Shown here: one piece after another, positions 7,567-16,411 of the stretch
How the letters are laid out: every line of letters begins with the position of its first letter
How positions within the stretch are numbered: the first letter of the stretch is position 1
Source: Bacillus taeanensis
GTDB lineage: Bacteria > Bacillota > Bacilli > Bacillales > UBA6769
Length of the DNA: 64,000 nt
NCBI RefSeq assembly: GCF_003318295.1
Contig: NZ_QOCW01000013.1
Coordinates: 1 to 64,000 of the forward strand
Reading direction: 5' to 3'
Translations under genes and position numbers: made by a program
Notes under the pieces: model-generated
The model's database searches: none
Seen by the model: only the letters and a program-made list of their open reading frames with translations
What the model was told of the DNA's origin: nothing

Positions 7567-8700
7567 ATGCGTATCGGAATTCCAAAAGAAATTAAAAACA
7601 ATGAAAATCGTGTAGCCATCACTCCAGCAGGCGTTATTTCTTTAACTAAATCAGGTCATGATGTAATGGTAGAAAAAAATGCGGGTGTCGGAAGCGGTTT
7701 TACAGACGCTGACTACAAAGCGGCAGGTGCACGTATTATTGAAAATGCAGCGGATGTATGGGAAAACGCTGAAATGGTGATGAAAGTAAAAGAGCCTCTT
7801 GCATCAGAATACGGCTACTTCCATAAAGATTTAATTTTATTCACTTATTTACATCTTGCGGCAGAGCCAGCCCTTGCCAAAGCATTAAAGCAATCTGGCA
7901 TTACAGCAATTGCTTATGAAACAGTCGAGCAAAACCGCACCCTTCCATTATTAACCCCAATGAGTGAAGTCGCAGGACGTATGTCTGCTCAAATCGGGGC
8001 ACAGTTTCTTGAAAAACCAAAAGGCGGCATGGGGATTCTTCTTGGCGGTGTGCCTGGTGTTAAACGCGGGAAAGTAACAGTTATCGGCGGCGGTGTTGTT
8101 GGAACAAATGCAGCAAAAATTGCGATGGGTCTTGGTGCCGATGTTACGATTATTGATCTTAGCCCAGAACGCCTTCGCCAGCTTGATGATATTTTTGGCA
8201 CAGAAATTAATACATTAATGTCAAATCCAATGAACATCGCAGAAGCCGTTGCGGAATCTGATCTTGTAATTGGCGCAGTCTTAATTCCTGGTGCAAAAGC
8301 TCCGAAACTTGTAACAGAAGAAATGATTCAATTGATGAAGCCTGGCTCTGTTGTTGTTGATGTTGCGGTTGATCAAGGCGGCATTATTGAAACCGCAGAT
8401 ACGGTTACAACACATGATAACCCGACATATGTGAAACATGATGTTATTCACTATGCCGTAGCAAACATGCCTGGTGCGGTACCAAGAACATCAACGATTG
8501 CCCTTACAAACGTCACGATTCCTTACGCGCTTCAAATCGCGAATAAAGGTGTAAGAAAAGCGGTAACTGAAAATCCTGCACTAGGGCTCGGTGTAAACGT
8601 GCTAGGAGGAGAATACACATACAAAGCAGTCGCAGAAGCATTAAATGATCACTATGCTTCCCTGCAGGATGTTTTATACAGCGAAATTGTAACGGTATAA
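7567..8700 (+). CDS. ald: Alanine dehydrogenase
   Basis: A 377-residue NAD-dependent L-alanine dehydrogenase converting alanine to pyruvate and ammonium, used for alanine catabolism and during sporulation. It has the signature start [17 protein letters not shown], the catalytic VKVKEP lysine and FTYLHLA histidine, the Rossmann motif [13 protein letters not shown] and the closing region typical of the family (usual length 370-378). It starts at ATG with AAGGAGG 8 nt upstream. A TATAAT at 7515-7520 may be its -10 element; no good -35 was found, which fits activator (AdeR) dependence. A ~120-bp repeat begins directly at the stop codon. Confidence 0.97.
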   Translation: MRIGIPKEIKNNENRVAITPAGVISLTKSGHDVMVEKNAGVGSGFTDADYKAAGARIIENAADVWENAEMVMKVKEPLASEYGYFHKDLILFTYLHLAAEPALAKALKQSGITAIAYETVEQNRTLPLLTPMSEVAGRMSAQIGAQFLEKPKGGMGILLGGVPGVKRGKVTVIGGGVVGTNAAKIAMGLGADVTIIDLSPERLRQLDDIFGTEINTLMSNPMNIAEAVAESDLVIGAVLIPGAKAPKLVTEEMIQLMKPGSVVVDVAVDQGGIIETADTVTTHDNPTYVKHDVIHYAVANMPGAVPRTSTIALTNVTIPYALQIANKGVRKAVTENPALGLGVNVLGGEYTYKAVAEALNDHYASLQDVLYSEIVTV

Positions 8701-8821
8701 GAAAAGCGCAAGGCGCCTGCTTATCGGCGACAAGCACAAGGCAAGACGGCTAGAAGATTGCTTTTTATCTTCTGGACGGGTTGACTTGTGACCTCGAGCC
8801 GATGGCGCCTGAAGCTAGACA
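8701..8821 (+). repeat. Structured intergenic repeat, copy 1 (abuts ald stop codon)
   Basis: This is a ~120-bp element that starts at the base after the ald stop codon with GAAAAGCGCAAGGCGCC and ends GGCGCCTGAAGCTAGAC. The GGCGCC ends pair with each other, and inner segments also pair (TAGAAGAT / ATCTTCTGG). It is clearly homologous to the element at 29205-29325 over its whole length. The following ~35 bp (AAAACTTATACTTCTTATC, then TTTTAAAAAAGG) are also shared with that locus. Confidence 0.85.
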
Positions 8822-8875
8822 CCAAAACTTATACTTCTTATCTTTTAAAAAAGGAACGTAAATCCCCCCATTAAA

Positions 8876-8911
8876 TAAAGAGGTGACCTCATTTTGAGTT
8901 CACCTCTTTTA
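8876..8911. terminator. Bidirectional terminator between ald and Nudix gene
   Basis: AAGAGGTGACCTCA...TGAGTTCACCTCTT forms a stem with a short bulge and T-rich exits on both strands. It serves the leftward Nudix gene and probably also rightward transcription from ald through the repeat. Confidence 0.75.
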
Positions 8912-9544
8912 TATGCCTTCTTTTTCAACTAACTGTAAAAAATGATGTAAAATGCGTGCTGTCAAACCCCAAATCACATAATCTTGGTACGTATAAAAAT
9001 ATTCGGCAATTTGAGTGGAACGCCATTTATATGCTTTGCCATTCGGAATTAAATGAAAAGGAAACGATTCGTTTGGACGTACATGCAAATCAACATGATG
9101 CCGATCAGGGTTTTGTGTTAAAAGCTCTTTCAGCGGCACAGAAAACACTTCGCCCACTTCACTTTCATTTGGCTTTAAAACAGCTGTTTCTGAAACAACG
9201 CCCACAAACGGATAAATTAACAGCTTGTACGGCATCACTAATACATCAAGCGGAGCGGCAATTTCAATATCACCGTTGTTTATACCGAGCTCTTCGCATG
9301 TTTCCCGTACAGCTGTTTCTTCTTCATTCTTGTCCTCATCATCGACTCTTCCGCCCGGAAAACAAATTTCTCCCGGCTGTGTTCGAAGTGTTTTGGCCCG
9401 CACTTCAAATAAAAGATGTGTTTCTCCGCCTTCTCGAAGAAGTGGAAGCATCACTGCAGACTTTTTCATTTTTTCATGCCCTAATATGTTGGGCTTTCGA
9501 TTTCCAAGCTGCTGTTTAATGGCTCCAATGTTATAATTCATCAT
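8909..9544 (-). CDS. Nudix hydrolase, CoA pyrophosphatase type
   Basis: A 211-residue Nudix protein. The Nudix box is read from FPGGRVDDEDKNEEETAVRE on through TCEELGI, with the REXXEE metal-binding core, and the position of the box early in the protein plus MLPLLREGG...HLLFEVRAKTLR match the YeaB/NudL CoA-diphosphatase subgroup. The predicted reaction is hydrolysis of CoA or CoA derivatives to 3',5'-ADP and acyl-phosphopantetheine. Two adjacent ATGs (9544, 9541) follow AAGGTG; the first is given. A 187-codon open frame on the opposite strand is a shadow. Single gene with its own terminator. Confidence 0.85.
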   Translation of the reverse strand: MMNYNIGAIKQQLGNRKPNILGHEKMKKSAVMLPLLREGGETHLLFEVRAKTLRTQPGEICFPGGRVDDEDKNEEETAVRETCEELGINNGDIEIAAPLDVLVMPYKLLIYPFVGVVSETAVLKPNESEVGEVFSVPLKELLTQNPDRHHVDLHVRPNESFPFHLIPNGKAYKWRSTQIAEYFYTYQDYVIWGLTARILHHFLQLVEKEGI

Positions 9545-9593
9545 TTTTCATCATCACCTTTATGCTGGATTCCGATGAAACCTTTCAAGCTAA

Positions 9594-10841
9594 TTAAATT
9601 AATAAATTAAATAAAAGAGGCTTGTTGTTCACTTCCATATAAGGGAATCCTTTTTCCTCCATACGCTGCATTAAGGACTGATAATCATCAGGATGCTTTA
9701 ACTCAATTCCGACTAATGCAGGACCTTCACCGCGGTTATTTTTCTTCGTATACTCAAAACGCGTAATATCATCTGTTGGACCAAGCACATATTCAAGAAA
9801 CTCTCTTAATGCGCCGGCACGCTGTGGAAAAGTAACGATAAAATAGTGCTGAAGTCCTTCATAAATCATGGAGCGTTCTTTAATGTCCTGCATGCGCCCA
9901 ATATCATTATTCCCACCGCTAATCACACATACAACATTTTTCCCTTTAATTTCTTCTTTATAAAAATCTAATGCCGCAATCGGGAGCGCTCCTGCAGGCT
10001 CTGCGACAATTGCATTTTCATTATAAAGCTCTAAAATTTTTGTACATGCTTTTCCTTCTGGGACGACGACAATGTCATCAATCAGTTCTTTCGCAATATC
10101 AAACGTAAGGTAGCCGACTTGTTTCACAGCAGCGCCATCTACAAATTTATCAATTGATTCAAGGGTAACCACTTCACCTTTTTCAATTGATTTTTTCATA
10201 CTTGGCGCTCCAAACGGCTCTACACCAATGAGCTTTGTTTGCGGACTGATGCTTTTAATATACGTTCCCACACCAGAAATTAACCCGCCGCCGCCGATTG
10301 TCGCAAACATGTAGTCAACCTGTTCATCCATTTCATTCATAATTTCCATTCCAATCGTGCCTTGACCTGCAATCGTTTTAACATCGTCAAATGGATGAAT
10401 AAAACTCATGTTATGCTCTTCACAATATTTTTTTGCTTCAATAGAGGAGTCATCAAACGTATCACCAATTAATTTAACTTCAACATTTTCTCCGCCAAAG
10501 AACTTCACTTGATTTACCTTTTGACGAGGTGTTGTACTTGGCATAAAAATTTTCCCTTGAATATCTAGAGCCTTACACGAATAGGCTACCCCTTGCGCAT
10601 GGTTGCCGGCACTTGCGCAAACAACACCTTTACTTCGCTCCTCTTCTGACAAGCTTTGAATTAAATTATATGCGCCTCTTATTTTAAAAGACCTTACAAC
10701 TTGAAGGTCTTCACGCTTTAAGTAAACATTACACTCATACCGCTTTGATAACACTTCATTTCGCTGCAGCGGCGTTTGTGTGACAACGTCTTTTACGGCT
10801 TGATTTGCAATGATGATATCCTCGATTTGAATTCTGTTCAT
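9594..10841 (-). CDS. ilvA: Threonine ammonia-lyase (threonine dehydratase)
   Basis: A 415-residue PLP enzyme that deaminates threonine to 2-oxobutanoate, the entry step of isoleucine synthesis. The PLP lysine lies in VVRSFKIRGAYN (Lys53), the phosphate-binding glycine loop is GGGGLISG, and a C-terminal ACT-like regulatory domain (about 325-415, from YFIVTFPQRAGALREFLEYV) makes it the biosynthetic, isoleucine-inhibited type, close to B. subtilis IlvA in length. It starts at ATG with GGAAGG upstream. No T-box leader was found in the ~130 bp upstream. It stands apart from any ilv-leu operon in the window. Confidence 0.95.
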   Translation of the reverse strand: MNRIQIEDIIIANQAVKDVVTQTPLQRNEVLSKRYECNVYLKREDLQVVRSFKIRGAYNLIQSLSEEERSKGVVCASAGNHAQGVAYSCKALDIQGKIFMPSTTPRQKVNQVKFFGGENVEVKLIGDTFDDSSIEAKKYCEEHNMSFIHPFDDVKTIAGQGTIGMEIMNEMDEQVDYMFATIGGGGLISGVGTYIKSISPQTKLIGVEPFGAPSMKKSIEKGEVVTLESIDKFVDGAAVKQVGYLTFDIAKELIDDIVVVPEGKACTKILELYNENAIVAEPAGALPIAALDFYKEEIKGKNVVCVISGGNNDIGRMQDIKERSMIYEGLQHYFIVTFPQRAGALREFLEYVLGPTDDITRFEYTKKNNRGEGPALVGIELKHPDDYQSLMQRMEEKGFPYMEVNNKPLLFNLLI

Positions 10842-10968
10842 ATGCCAACCTTCCTTTTGTCTATATTTCGAATGTATTGTAAATTTATTTTAAATTTTAA
10901 GACTTATTTTAACACAAAGTCCCCCCTTTGAGGGAGTGAAACGAAAAATGTCCATTATTTGTTTTATT

Positions 10969-11367
10969 TTAGCCTTTCATGGCAGGTTCCCATACAAGTT
11001 CCCACTCTATTAATGAGGCTTTCTTGTCTTGTGCTTCTTTTGGAAACAGAAACGACCAAGGCATCGTTGTATGTGGCGGAATATGAAGCCTTGGGATGGT
11101 AAAAACATGCTTTGCGAGCTCTGTGCCGTTTTCTTTATAAATTAAAGTCAGCTCATAAACTGAAAAAGAGCTGTTCTTGCTGTTTTGAATAAGTGCTGTC
11201 GCAATTAAATCCCCGCGATGGTTATATGCCGCTCGAATCGGAATAAACTGAATCTCTCCTTCTGTTGGAGGGGGTGTTCTTTCAAAAATCTTTTCGATTA
11301 AATCATGATCCTGCTCTGACAGCACTCTTTTCCATGTTGGTTCATAGACAAGCTCCTGTTTCATCAT
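10969..11367 (-). CDS. SLAP-domain protein (S-layer-associated protein family)
   Basis: A 132-residue protein without a signal peptide. The pattern LVYEPTWKRVLSEQDHDLI, then GEIQFIPIRAAYNHRGDLIATALIQN, then LPRLHIPPHTTMPWSFLFPKE matches SLAP domains described next to accessory-Sec S-layer assembly genes in Bacillaceae. Function is unknown; a role in surface-layer biogenesis is inferred from the family and from the neighbouring SLH-domain protein. It starts at ATG 11367, 7 nt after AAGGAG. Confidence 0.7.
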   Translation of the reverse strand: MMKQELVYEPTWKRVLSEQDHDLIEKIFERTPPPTEGEIQFIPIRAAYNHRGDLIATALIQNSKNSSFSVYELTLIYKENGTELAKHVFTIPRLHIPPHTTMPWSFLFPKEAQDKKASLIEWELVWEPAMKG

Positions 11368-11427
11368 GTAAGCTCCTTTTATTTATACTCATTATTGTGT
11401 TTATTGGGACACTTTTATAGTTGTCTG

Positions 11428-12585
11428 TCATTTTTGAGCGTTTTTATTTTCTGCCTTAACCCTTTTTCTGTCATCGAAAAACAGAAGTTGTGAAAAAAGA
11501 AGATCTGCTCCAGCCATCCGGTATCCTATCACTGCTGTTTTCTTAACTGCTTGCGATTGATAAAATTCTACAAAAGGCAGTGCTTCTGTTTCCTCCTCCT
11601 CTGAAGCAAAAGAACTGACAGAAATAACGGGCTCATCTTCTTGAAGATAACTTGAAGCAATATATCCCGTCTTCTCATTCACTGAAACAGGATACCATAC
11701 AAAGTGGTTTAGGCTCTCAGAGCGCTCATCATATACAAAATCACCAGTAACTTTAAGTGCCTCCCCAACATTAATAATTTCAACAAGGCTTGTTGTACTA
11801 GGTGATGATCTCAACTTCACATCATCTGCCGCAAACAAAACATCTCCTGTTTGAAAGTGATGTTTTGTTTGGGTTAATGAATCATTTAGTTTATAGTTCA
11901 TTTTCATAAATTTAATATTAGCGGTTTGATTTGGATCATAGCTAAAATCGGCTGCTTTAAATAAAAACTCTCTATGTTTTAATATGACACTGTTTCGCTC
12001 TTCAATATAGCGAAATACATTCTCCTGATAGGCATCCAGATTTCGTTCACCCGTCTTTTGAATGATAGGACTGTTTACCGGCTTAATGCCGTTATAAGCC
12101 ATAACTGAAAAATACCAGCTTTCAATATATTTAGGGTGATGATCGTTCATTCTCGGAAGATCATTGCGTTTAAAATGATTGACTAACATATTAACAGCTG
12201 TTTCAATATTATAAACAAGGTCATTTTTTAACCGTTCACGCTCATATCCCTGAATGTTTGTAATTTGCATCAGTCCAATACCGCCATCATCTGATATTAC
12301 AGCTTCTCCCTCTTCATTAAAATGAAGCCACTCTCCATTTTCTTGGGTGGCGATTCCTTTAACAACTTCAGGAGGTACGGGGATTTCTGCTCTCAATGCA
12401 GCTTCTGTTAGTAAACAATTCATGACTTGGTAAGAGGGATTCCCAGCCCTGACAGAATTGTAACCACACTTTCCAGCAATCGTTTCTTCGTTATTAGCAA
12501 ACAGCGGCTCCGGCACTAAAAACAGCACTATAGCAATGAAAAAACTTAACGAGATTCTTTCAATCTTTGTCCGCTTTATCCTCAC
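11428..12585 (-). CDS. Secreted SLT/lysozyme-like protein with SH3-type domain
   Basis: A 385-residue exported protein. The signal peptide (about 1-30, cleavage after LFA) is followed by a transglycosylase-like region with GIATQENGEW (candidate catalytic Glu), DGGIGLMQITN and WYFSVMAYNG, then an SH3b-like domain (about 245-320, VKLRSSPST through GYIASSYLQ). It probably binds or cleaves peptidoglycan. It is a close paralogue of the next gene upstream but lacks the SLH repeats and instead ends in a ~60-residue tail. It starts at GTG 12585, 7 nt after AAGGAG. Enzymatic activity is not proven by sequence. Confidence 0.75.
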   Translation of the reverse strand: MRIKRTKIERISLSFFIAIVLFLVPEPLFANNEETIAGKCGYNSVRAGNPSYQVMNCLLTEAALRAEIPVPPEVVKGIATQENGEWLHFNEEGEAVISDDGGIGLMQITNIQGYERERLKNDLVYNIETAVNMLVNHFKRNDLPRMNDHHPKYIESWYFSVMAYNGIKPVNSPIIQKTGERNLDAYQENVFRYIEERNSVILKHREFLFKAADFSYDPNQTANIKFMKMNYKLNDSLTQTKHHFQTGDVLFAADDVKLRSSPSTTSLVEIINVGEALKVTGDFVYDERSESLNHFVWYPVSVNEKTGYIASSYLQEDEPVISVSSFASEEEETEALPFVEFYQSQAVKKTAVIGYRMAGADLLFSQLLFFDDRKRVKAENKNAQK

Positions 12586-12679
12586 TTTTATTCTCCTTTA
12601 TGCTATGAAGCTAGTTGTTTACTAGCATTCTATCATGAATAATTGAAAACTTCCTGAATGAAGGTTTTTTCAATCAATA

Positions 12680-12710
12680 AAAAAACGACTGCGGCTGCAG
12701 TCGTTTTTTA
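12680..12710. terminator. Terminator downstream of SLH protein gene
   Basis: AAAACGACTGCGGCTGCAGTCGTTTT is a near-perfect hairpin with T runs on both strands. Its core ACGACTGC-GG-CTGCAGTCGT differs from the nsrR/putB terminator core (16378-16410) only in the two central bases. Confidence 0.85.
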
Positions 12711-12787
12711 TCTTCATCTTTCGGAAAAGACCATTACATTTCATAGAGACAACAGCCTTCCACACGCAGCTGTTTAATCAATCTCTT

Positions 12788-14302
12788 TTATTTATTTAAA
12801 ACCCGATACAACAGCAAGGTAAAATGAAGCCTTGTAATTTCATTGTCTGGCTTATAAGTGCCATCAGGATATCCTGCTGTAATGTTATTTTGAGCTAATA
12901 TCCTAATATCGCTCCCAAAGTAGTGCCCTTCTATATCAGTAAGAAGAACAGTCTTTCCGCTTGATTCCGTTAACTCAAAGGCCCTGTTAAGTACAGCTGC
13001 CATTTCTCCTCGTGTTAACCGGTTTGCAGCACCGAAATATGTACTGCTTTTCCCAGAGAAAATTTTCTTAGGGTGATGATAAACAGCTGCAATATCCTCT
13101 GCAAACCAATCATCTTTTTTCACATCTTTAAACGAAAGGTTGTAAGGTAGTTTGTCTAAGTTTAAAGCCCGGCTTAGAAAAACGGCCGCCTCAGCTCTCG
13201 TTAATAAAGAATCAGGTTGGAAATTATTACCTGTATATCCCTTAATAATCCCTAATTGGTACAGTGCATTCACTTCTTTAAAGCCTTTATCTGTTTCGTT
13301 AAGTCCAAAATCATCAAATTCATGAATCCCTCTTAAATAGCTTGATGCAACATAACCTGATTGGCCCTCTACATCTACAACCGGATACCAAACAAATTGG
13401 TTTGCATTACTTATTAAATCATACGTAAAAGGACCTGTAATTGTAAGAAATTCATCTTTTTCTAATTGTGGTTCATCACTTTTTGTTTTAGGTTGACTAC
13501 GCAGTTTTACAGCATCTGTTACAGAAACAATAGTACCTTGCTCAAAATGATGCTTTGTTTCAGTAAGAACAAAATCAACATTATATTGCAGCTTTTCAAA
13601 CTCAATATTCTTTATGTTTCCTGATTCGTCTTTACTATTATCATACGTAAAATCACTTTTGTTAAAAGGCAGCTCATCATGTTTTAAATCTAATAGAATA
13701 TCTCCATTAATATCCGAACTTTGTGCTTCAATGTACCGAAATACTTTCTCTTGATAAGCTTCTTTATTTCGCTCACCTGTGTCTCGAACAATCGGACTAT
13801 TTACCGGCTTTGTGCCGTTATAAGCCATCACCGCAAAATACCAGCTTTCAATTTTGTTACGATCATGATCATTAATTCTTGGTAGATCGCTGCGCTTAAA
13901 GTTTTCATTCAACATCTTAACTCCCTTTGCAATGTTGAAAATTAAATCATTTTTAAGCTGATCTTTTTCAGATTCCTTATAATTGGTAATCTGCATAATC
14001 CCAATGCCGCCGTCCTCTGAAATAATTGCCTTTCCTGACTCATCAAAATGCTTCCATTCCCCGTTTTCTTGTGTGGCAATTCCTTTTACAACTTCAGCAG
14101 GTATGTTAGCTTTTAGAGCCGCTTCAGTTAACAGACAGTTCATCACTTGATAAGACGGGTTTTCTTTTGATGTGTTGTCATACCCGCATTTTTCTGCAAT
14201 TTCGTTTTCAGCAGCAAAAGCTCCTTGTGAAATGAGCATGCTCATAAAAAGTGCTGCTATTACTGCCCCTATGTTTCTTCTAATCGTTCCTTCTTTCCCC
14301 AC
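12788..14302 (-). CDS. Secreted SLT/SH3 protein with three SLH domains
   Basis: A 504-residue exported protein. The signal peptide ends around SQGAFA; the SLT/lysozyme-like domain (about 35-195) has GIATQENGEW, DGGIGIMQITN and WYFAVMAYNG; an SH3-like domain follows (about 260-330, VKLRSQPKT to GYVASSYLRG); three SLH repeats fill about 340-504 (LGIIKGYTGNNFQPDSLLTRAE is split here as LGIIKGYTG and FQPDSLLTRAEAAVF; DWFAEDIAAVYH; AGYPDGTYKPDNEITR). SLH domains bind pyruvylated secondary wall polymer, so this looks like a surface-anchored cell-wall hydrolase. It starts at GTG 14302, 5 nt after GAGGTG. Paralogue of the downstream gene. Confidence 0.85.
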   Translation of the reverse strand: MGKEGTIRRNIGAVIAALFMSMLISQGAFAAENEIAEKCGYDNTSKENPSYQVMNCLLTEAALKANIPAEVVKGIATQENGEWKHFDESGKAIISEDGGIGIMQITNYKESEKDQLKNDLIFNIAKGVKMLNENFKRSDLPRINDHDRNKIESWYFAVMAYNGTKPVNSPIVRDTGERNKEAYQEKVFRYIEAQSSDINGDILLDLKHDELPFNKSDFTYDNSKDESGNIKNIEFEKLQYNVDFVLTETKHHFEQGTIVSVTDAVKLRSQPKTKSDEPQLEKDEFLTITGPFTYDLISNANQFVWYPVVDVEGQSGYVASSYLRGIHEFDDFGLNETDKGFKEVNALYQLGIIKGYTGNNFQPDSLLTRAEAAVFLSRALNLDKLPYNLSFKDVKKDDWFAEDIAAVYHHPKKIFSGKSSTYFGAANRLTRGEMAAVLNRAFELTESSGKTVLLTDIEGHYFGSDIRILAQNNITAGYPDGTYKPDNEITRLHFTLLLYRVLNK

Positions 14303-14404
14303 TGTTACACCTCACCATTCTATTAAACTAGCATTACAGCAAATTGTAACATAGGATAATTCGAATAAATACCATTAATAAACATTTCAGGGATAATGAA
14401 CTAA

Positions 14405-14460
14405 AAAACAATGAATATTCCTTCACTTACTAGTTGAAGTGGGGAATATCCATTGTTTCT
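14405..14460 (-). terminator. Terminator of hmp
   Basis: AACAATG-ATATTCC pairs with GGAATAT-CATTGTT around an inner CACTT / AAGTG stem. Six T follow on the minus strand. Confidence 0.8.
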
Positions 14461-14503
14461 AAATCGATCCTTATAGAAGTAGATTCCTCTTTTTCTTCGT
14501 TCC

Positions 14504-15742
14504 TTAACGAGTTGTTACCTTTTCTTCATTTTCTAAATCAACGGCAGGACCAAAAAATTCAAAGTGAATTCGTTCTTGCGGCACATTCCATTCGAGCAAT
14601 GCACTGCGAATCGCCTTCATAAATGGCAGTGGTCCGCAGAAGTAGAAGTCTGCTTCATTTGTTTTAAGCATTTCTTTTAACCACGCAAGATCAATATATC
14701 CTTCTTTATCAAATTGTCCTTCCTTGCGATCTTGTTCTGTCGGCTTTTCATAACAGAAATACGCTTTTACATGTTCTTGTTCATTTGCTAGCTTTCGAAC
14801 ACCCTCACCCAGTGCGTGATACTCTCCGTTAATAGCTGCGTGAATAAAAGTTACCTTACGCTCAGGCTGTACCGCTGCAGCTGTATTCAGCATACTAACC
14901 ATCGGTGTTAAGCCAACTCCACCGCTAATAAAGACAGCCGGTAAAGATGTATTCATATTTAATGTAAAGTCACCAGCAGGAGCACTTAATTCAAGCTTAT
15001 CTCCTTCCTTTAGGTTATTATGAAGATAATTTGATACTTTTCCGTCAGGCTTGTTATTTCCTTCCTCACGCTTTACACTGATGCGGTAATAATCTTTTCC
15101 AGGTGCATCTGATAAACTGTACTGACGAATATGTGTATTTTCTTCGCCAGGTATTGCAACTTTTACACTTACGTATTGACCAGGAAGAAAAGTTGAAATA
15201 ACCTGCCCATCCTCAGGCTTTAAATAAAAAGATGTAATAACACTGCTTTCTTTTACTTTCTTCGCAATAACAAATGGTCGGAACCCTTCCCAACCGCCTT
15301 CTTGATTTTCTGCTTCGTTATACATTTCTTTTTCAATCCCGATAAAGGCTTCTGCAATCACGCCGTACGCCTCGCCCCACGCCTCAATAATTTCATCTGT
15401 TGCCGCATCACCTAATACATCTTTAATTGCCATTAATAGATGCTCTCCAACGATCGGATAATGTTCTGGCTTTACACCAAGACTGCGGTGTTTATGACCA
15501 ATTTGTTTCACAACAGGAATTATTTTTTCAAGCTCATCAATATGCTTTGCCGCCGCATAAACAGCATTTGCAAGCGCCCCCTGCTGTCTGCCCTGCTTTT
15601 GATTTGCATGATTAAAAATATTTAACAACTCCGGATGATTCGTAAACAGCATTTCATAAAACCTTTTTGTAATCGCTTCCCCATACACTTCTAATACTGG
15701 AACCGTTGACTTAATTGTCTCAATTGTTTTTGGCTTTAACAT
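14504..15742 (-). CDS. hmp: Flavohemoglobin, nitric oxide dioxygenase
   Basis: A 412-residue three-domain protein. The globin domain (1-140) has proximal His85 in QIGHKHRSLGV and TyrB10 at 29; the FAD domain has RQYSLSDAPG; the NAD-binding domain has GGVGLTPMVSML and the C-terminal FEFFGP. It oxidises NO to nitrate using O2 and NAD(P)H in the cytosol. The start is placed at 15742 (MLKPKTIETIK) by GGAG 7 nt upstream and by alignment of His85; the open frame extends 36 codons further into the operator region. Two NsrR-type operators lie directly upstream and the divergent neighbour is nsrR, so NO-inducible expression is strongly suggested. Confidence 0.97.
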   Translation of the reverse strand: MLKPKTIETIKSTVPVLEVYGEAITKRFYEMLFTNHPELLNIFNHANQKQGRQQGALANAVYAAAKHIDELEKIIPVVKQIGHKHRSLGVKPEHYPIVGEHLLMAIKDVLGDAATDEIIEAWGEAYGVIAEAFIGIEKEMYNEAENQEGGWEGFRPFVIAKKVKESSVITSFYLKPEDGQVISTFLPGQYVSVKVAIPGEENTHIRQYSLSDAPGKDYYRISVKREEGNNKPDGKVSNYLHNNLKEGDKLELSAPAGDFTLNMNTSLPAVFISGGVGLTPMVSMLNTAAAVQPERKVTFIHAAINGEYHALGEGVRKLANEQEHVKAYFCYEKPTEQDRKEGQFDKEGYIDLAWLKEMLKTNEADFYFCGPLPFMKAIRSALLEWNVPQERIHFEFFGPAVDLENEEKVTTR

Positions 15743-15767
15743 AAGAAAACTCCTCGCCTTCTTAAAG

Positions 15768-15787
15768 AAGTATTTTAAATACATCTT
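15768..15787. promoter_or_regulatory. NsrR operator, site 1 (hmp-proximal)
   Basis: The minus strand reads AAGATGTATTTAAAATACTT, an imperfect inverted repeat matching the AAGATGYATTTTAAATACATCTT-type NsrR consensus. It lies 26 bp upstream of the hmp start codon, where bound repressor would block transcription. Confidence 0.8.
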
Positions 15788-15815
15788 TATGATATCCTTT
15801 TTCTCCATAAAAAAG

Positions 15816-15835
15816 CAATATTTAAAATACATCTT
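15816..15835. promoter_or_regulatory. NsrR operator, site 2
   Basis: The minus strand reads AAGATGTATTTTAAATATTG, with the left arm and centre of the NsrR consensus intact and a degenerate right arm. It is 48 bp (centre to centre) from site 1, between hmp and nsrR. Confidence 0.7.
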
Positions 15836-15936
15836 TAATAAATTCGTCACAATTAAGAAAGAATTCTTCGTTTATAACTTTAAAAAAATTTATGATAAAA
15901 TAACAACATACATGTATCGTTGAAAGAGGTATGAAT

Positions 15937-16380
15937 ATGCGCCTAACACAATATACAGATTACTCATTACGAGTTCTTATTTATTTGGCCACACAAGATC
16001 GGGAGAAGCTTTCCAATATTAAAGAAATTGCCGATGTTTACAGAATTTCAAAAAACCATTTAATGAAAGTAACATTTGAACTTGGGAAGCTTGGCTATAT
16101 TGAAACAGTTCGAGGTCGAAACGGCGGAATCCGACTTGCACTTCAGCCAGAAACTATTAATATTGGAGAAGTCGTTCGTCAAACAGAAGAAGATTTTTAT
16201 CTTGTCGAATGCTTTGATGCCGATAGAAATGCCTGCATTATCAGCCCTGCCTGCCGCTTAAAACATCTTTTAAATGATGCCCTTAAAGCTTATATTAGTG
16301 TTCTTGATCAATACACACTTGCTGATATTGTTGTAAATGACAAGAAACTGCTTGAACTATTTAGCGAACAAAAGAATTAA
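15937..16380 (+). CDS. nsrR: NO-sensing Rrf2-family repressor NsrR
   Basis: A 147-residue Rrf2 regulator with an N-terminal winged helix (ISKNHLMKVTFELGKLGYI) and an iron-sulfur site C-x7-C-x5-C. Counting from ATG 15937 gives Cys92, Cys100, Cys106 and Asp8, the [4Fe-4S] ligands known in B. subtilis NsrR, which fixes this start; the ATG two codons earlier is too close to the AGAGGT RBS. NsrR represses NO-detoxifying and respiratory genes until NO attacks the cluster. It is divergent from hmp with two operators between them. Confidence 0.95.
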   Translation: MRLTQYTDYSLRVLIYLATQDREKLSNIKEIADVYRISKNHLMKVTFELGKLGYIETVRGRNGGIRLALQPETINIGEVVRQTEEDFYLVECFDADRNACIISPACRLKHLLNDALKAYISVLDQYTLADIVVNDKKLLELFSEQKN

Positions 16381-16411
16381 AAGACGACTGCATCTGCAGT
16401 CGTCTTTTTTC
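16378..16411. terminator. Bidirectional terminator between nsrR and putB
   Basis: AAAAGACGACTGCA / TGCAGTCGTCTTTT is a perfect 14-bp stem with a 2-nt centre and T runs on both sides, serving both converging genes. Confidence 0.9.

Noticed and set aside
8956-9519. 187-codon open frame opposite the Nudix gene
   Set aside because: The minus strand encodes a complete Nudix box with a good RBS. The plus frame has no RBS and no recognisable motif.
10842-10968. T-box leader for ilvA
   Set aside because: The gap is only ~130 bp and lacks the T-box core (AGGGTGGNACCGCG).
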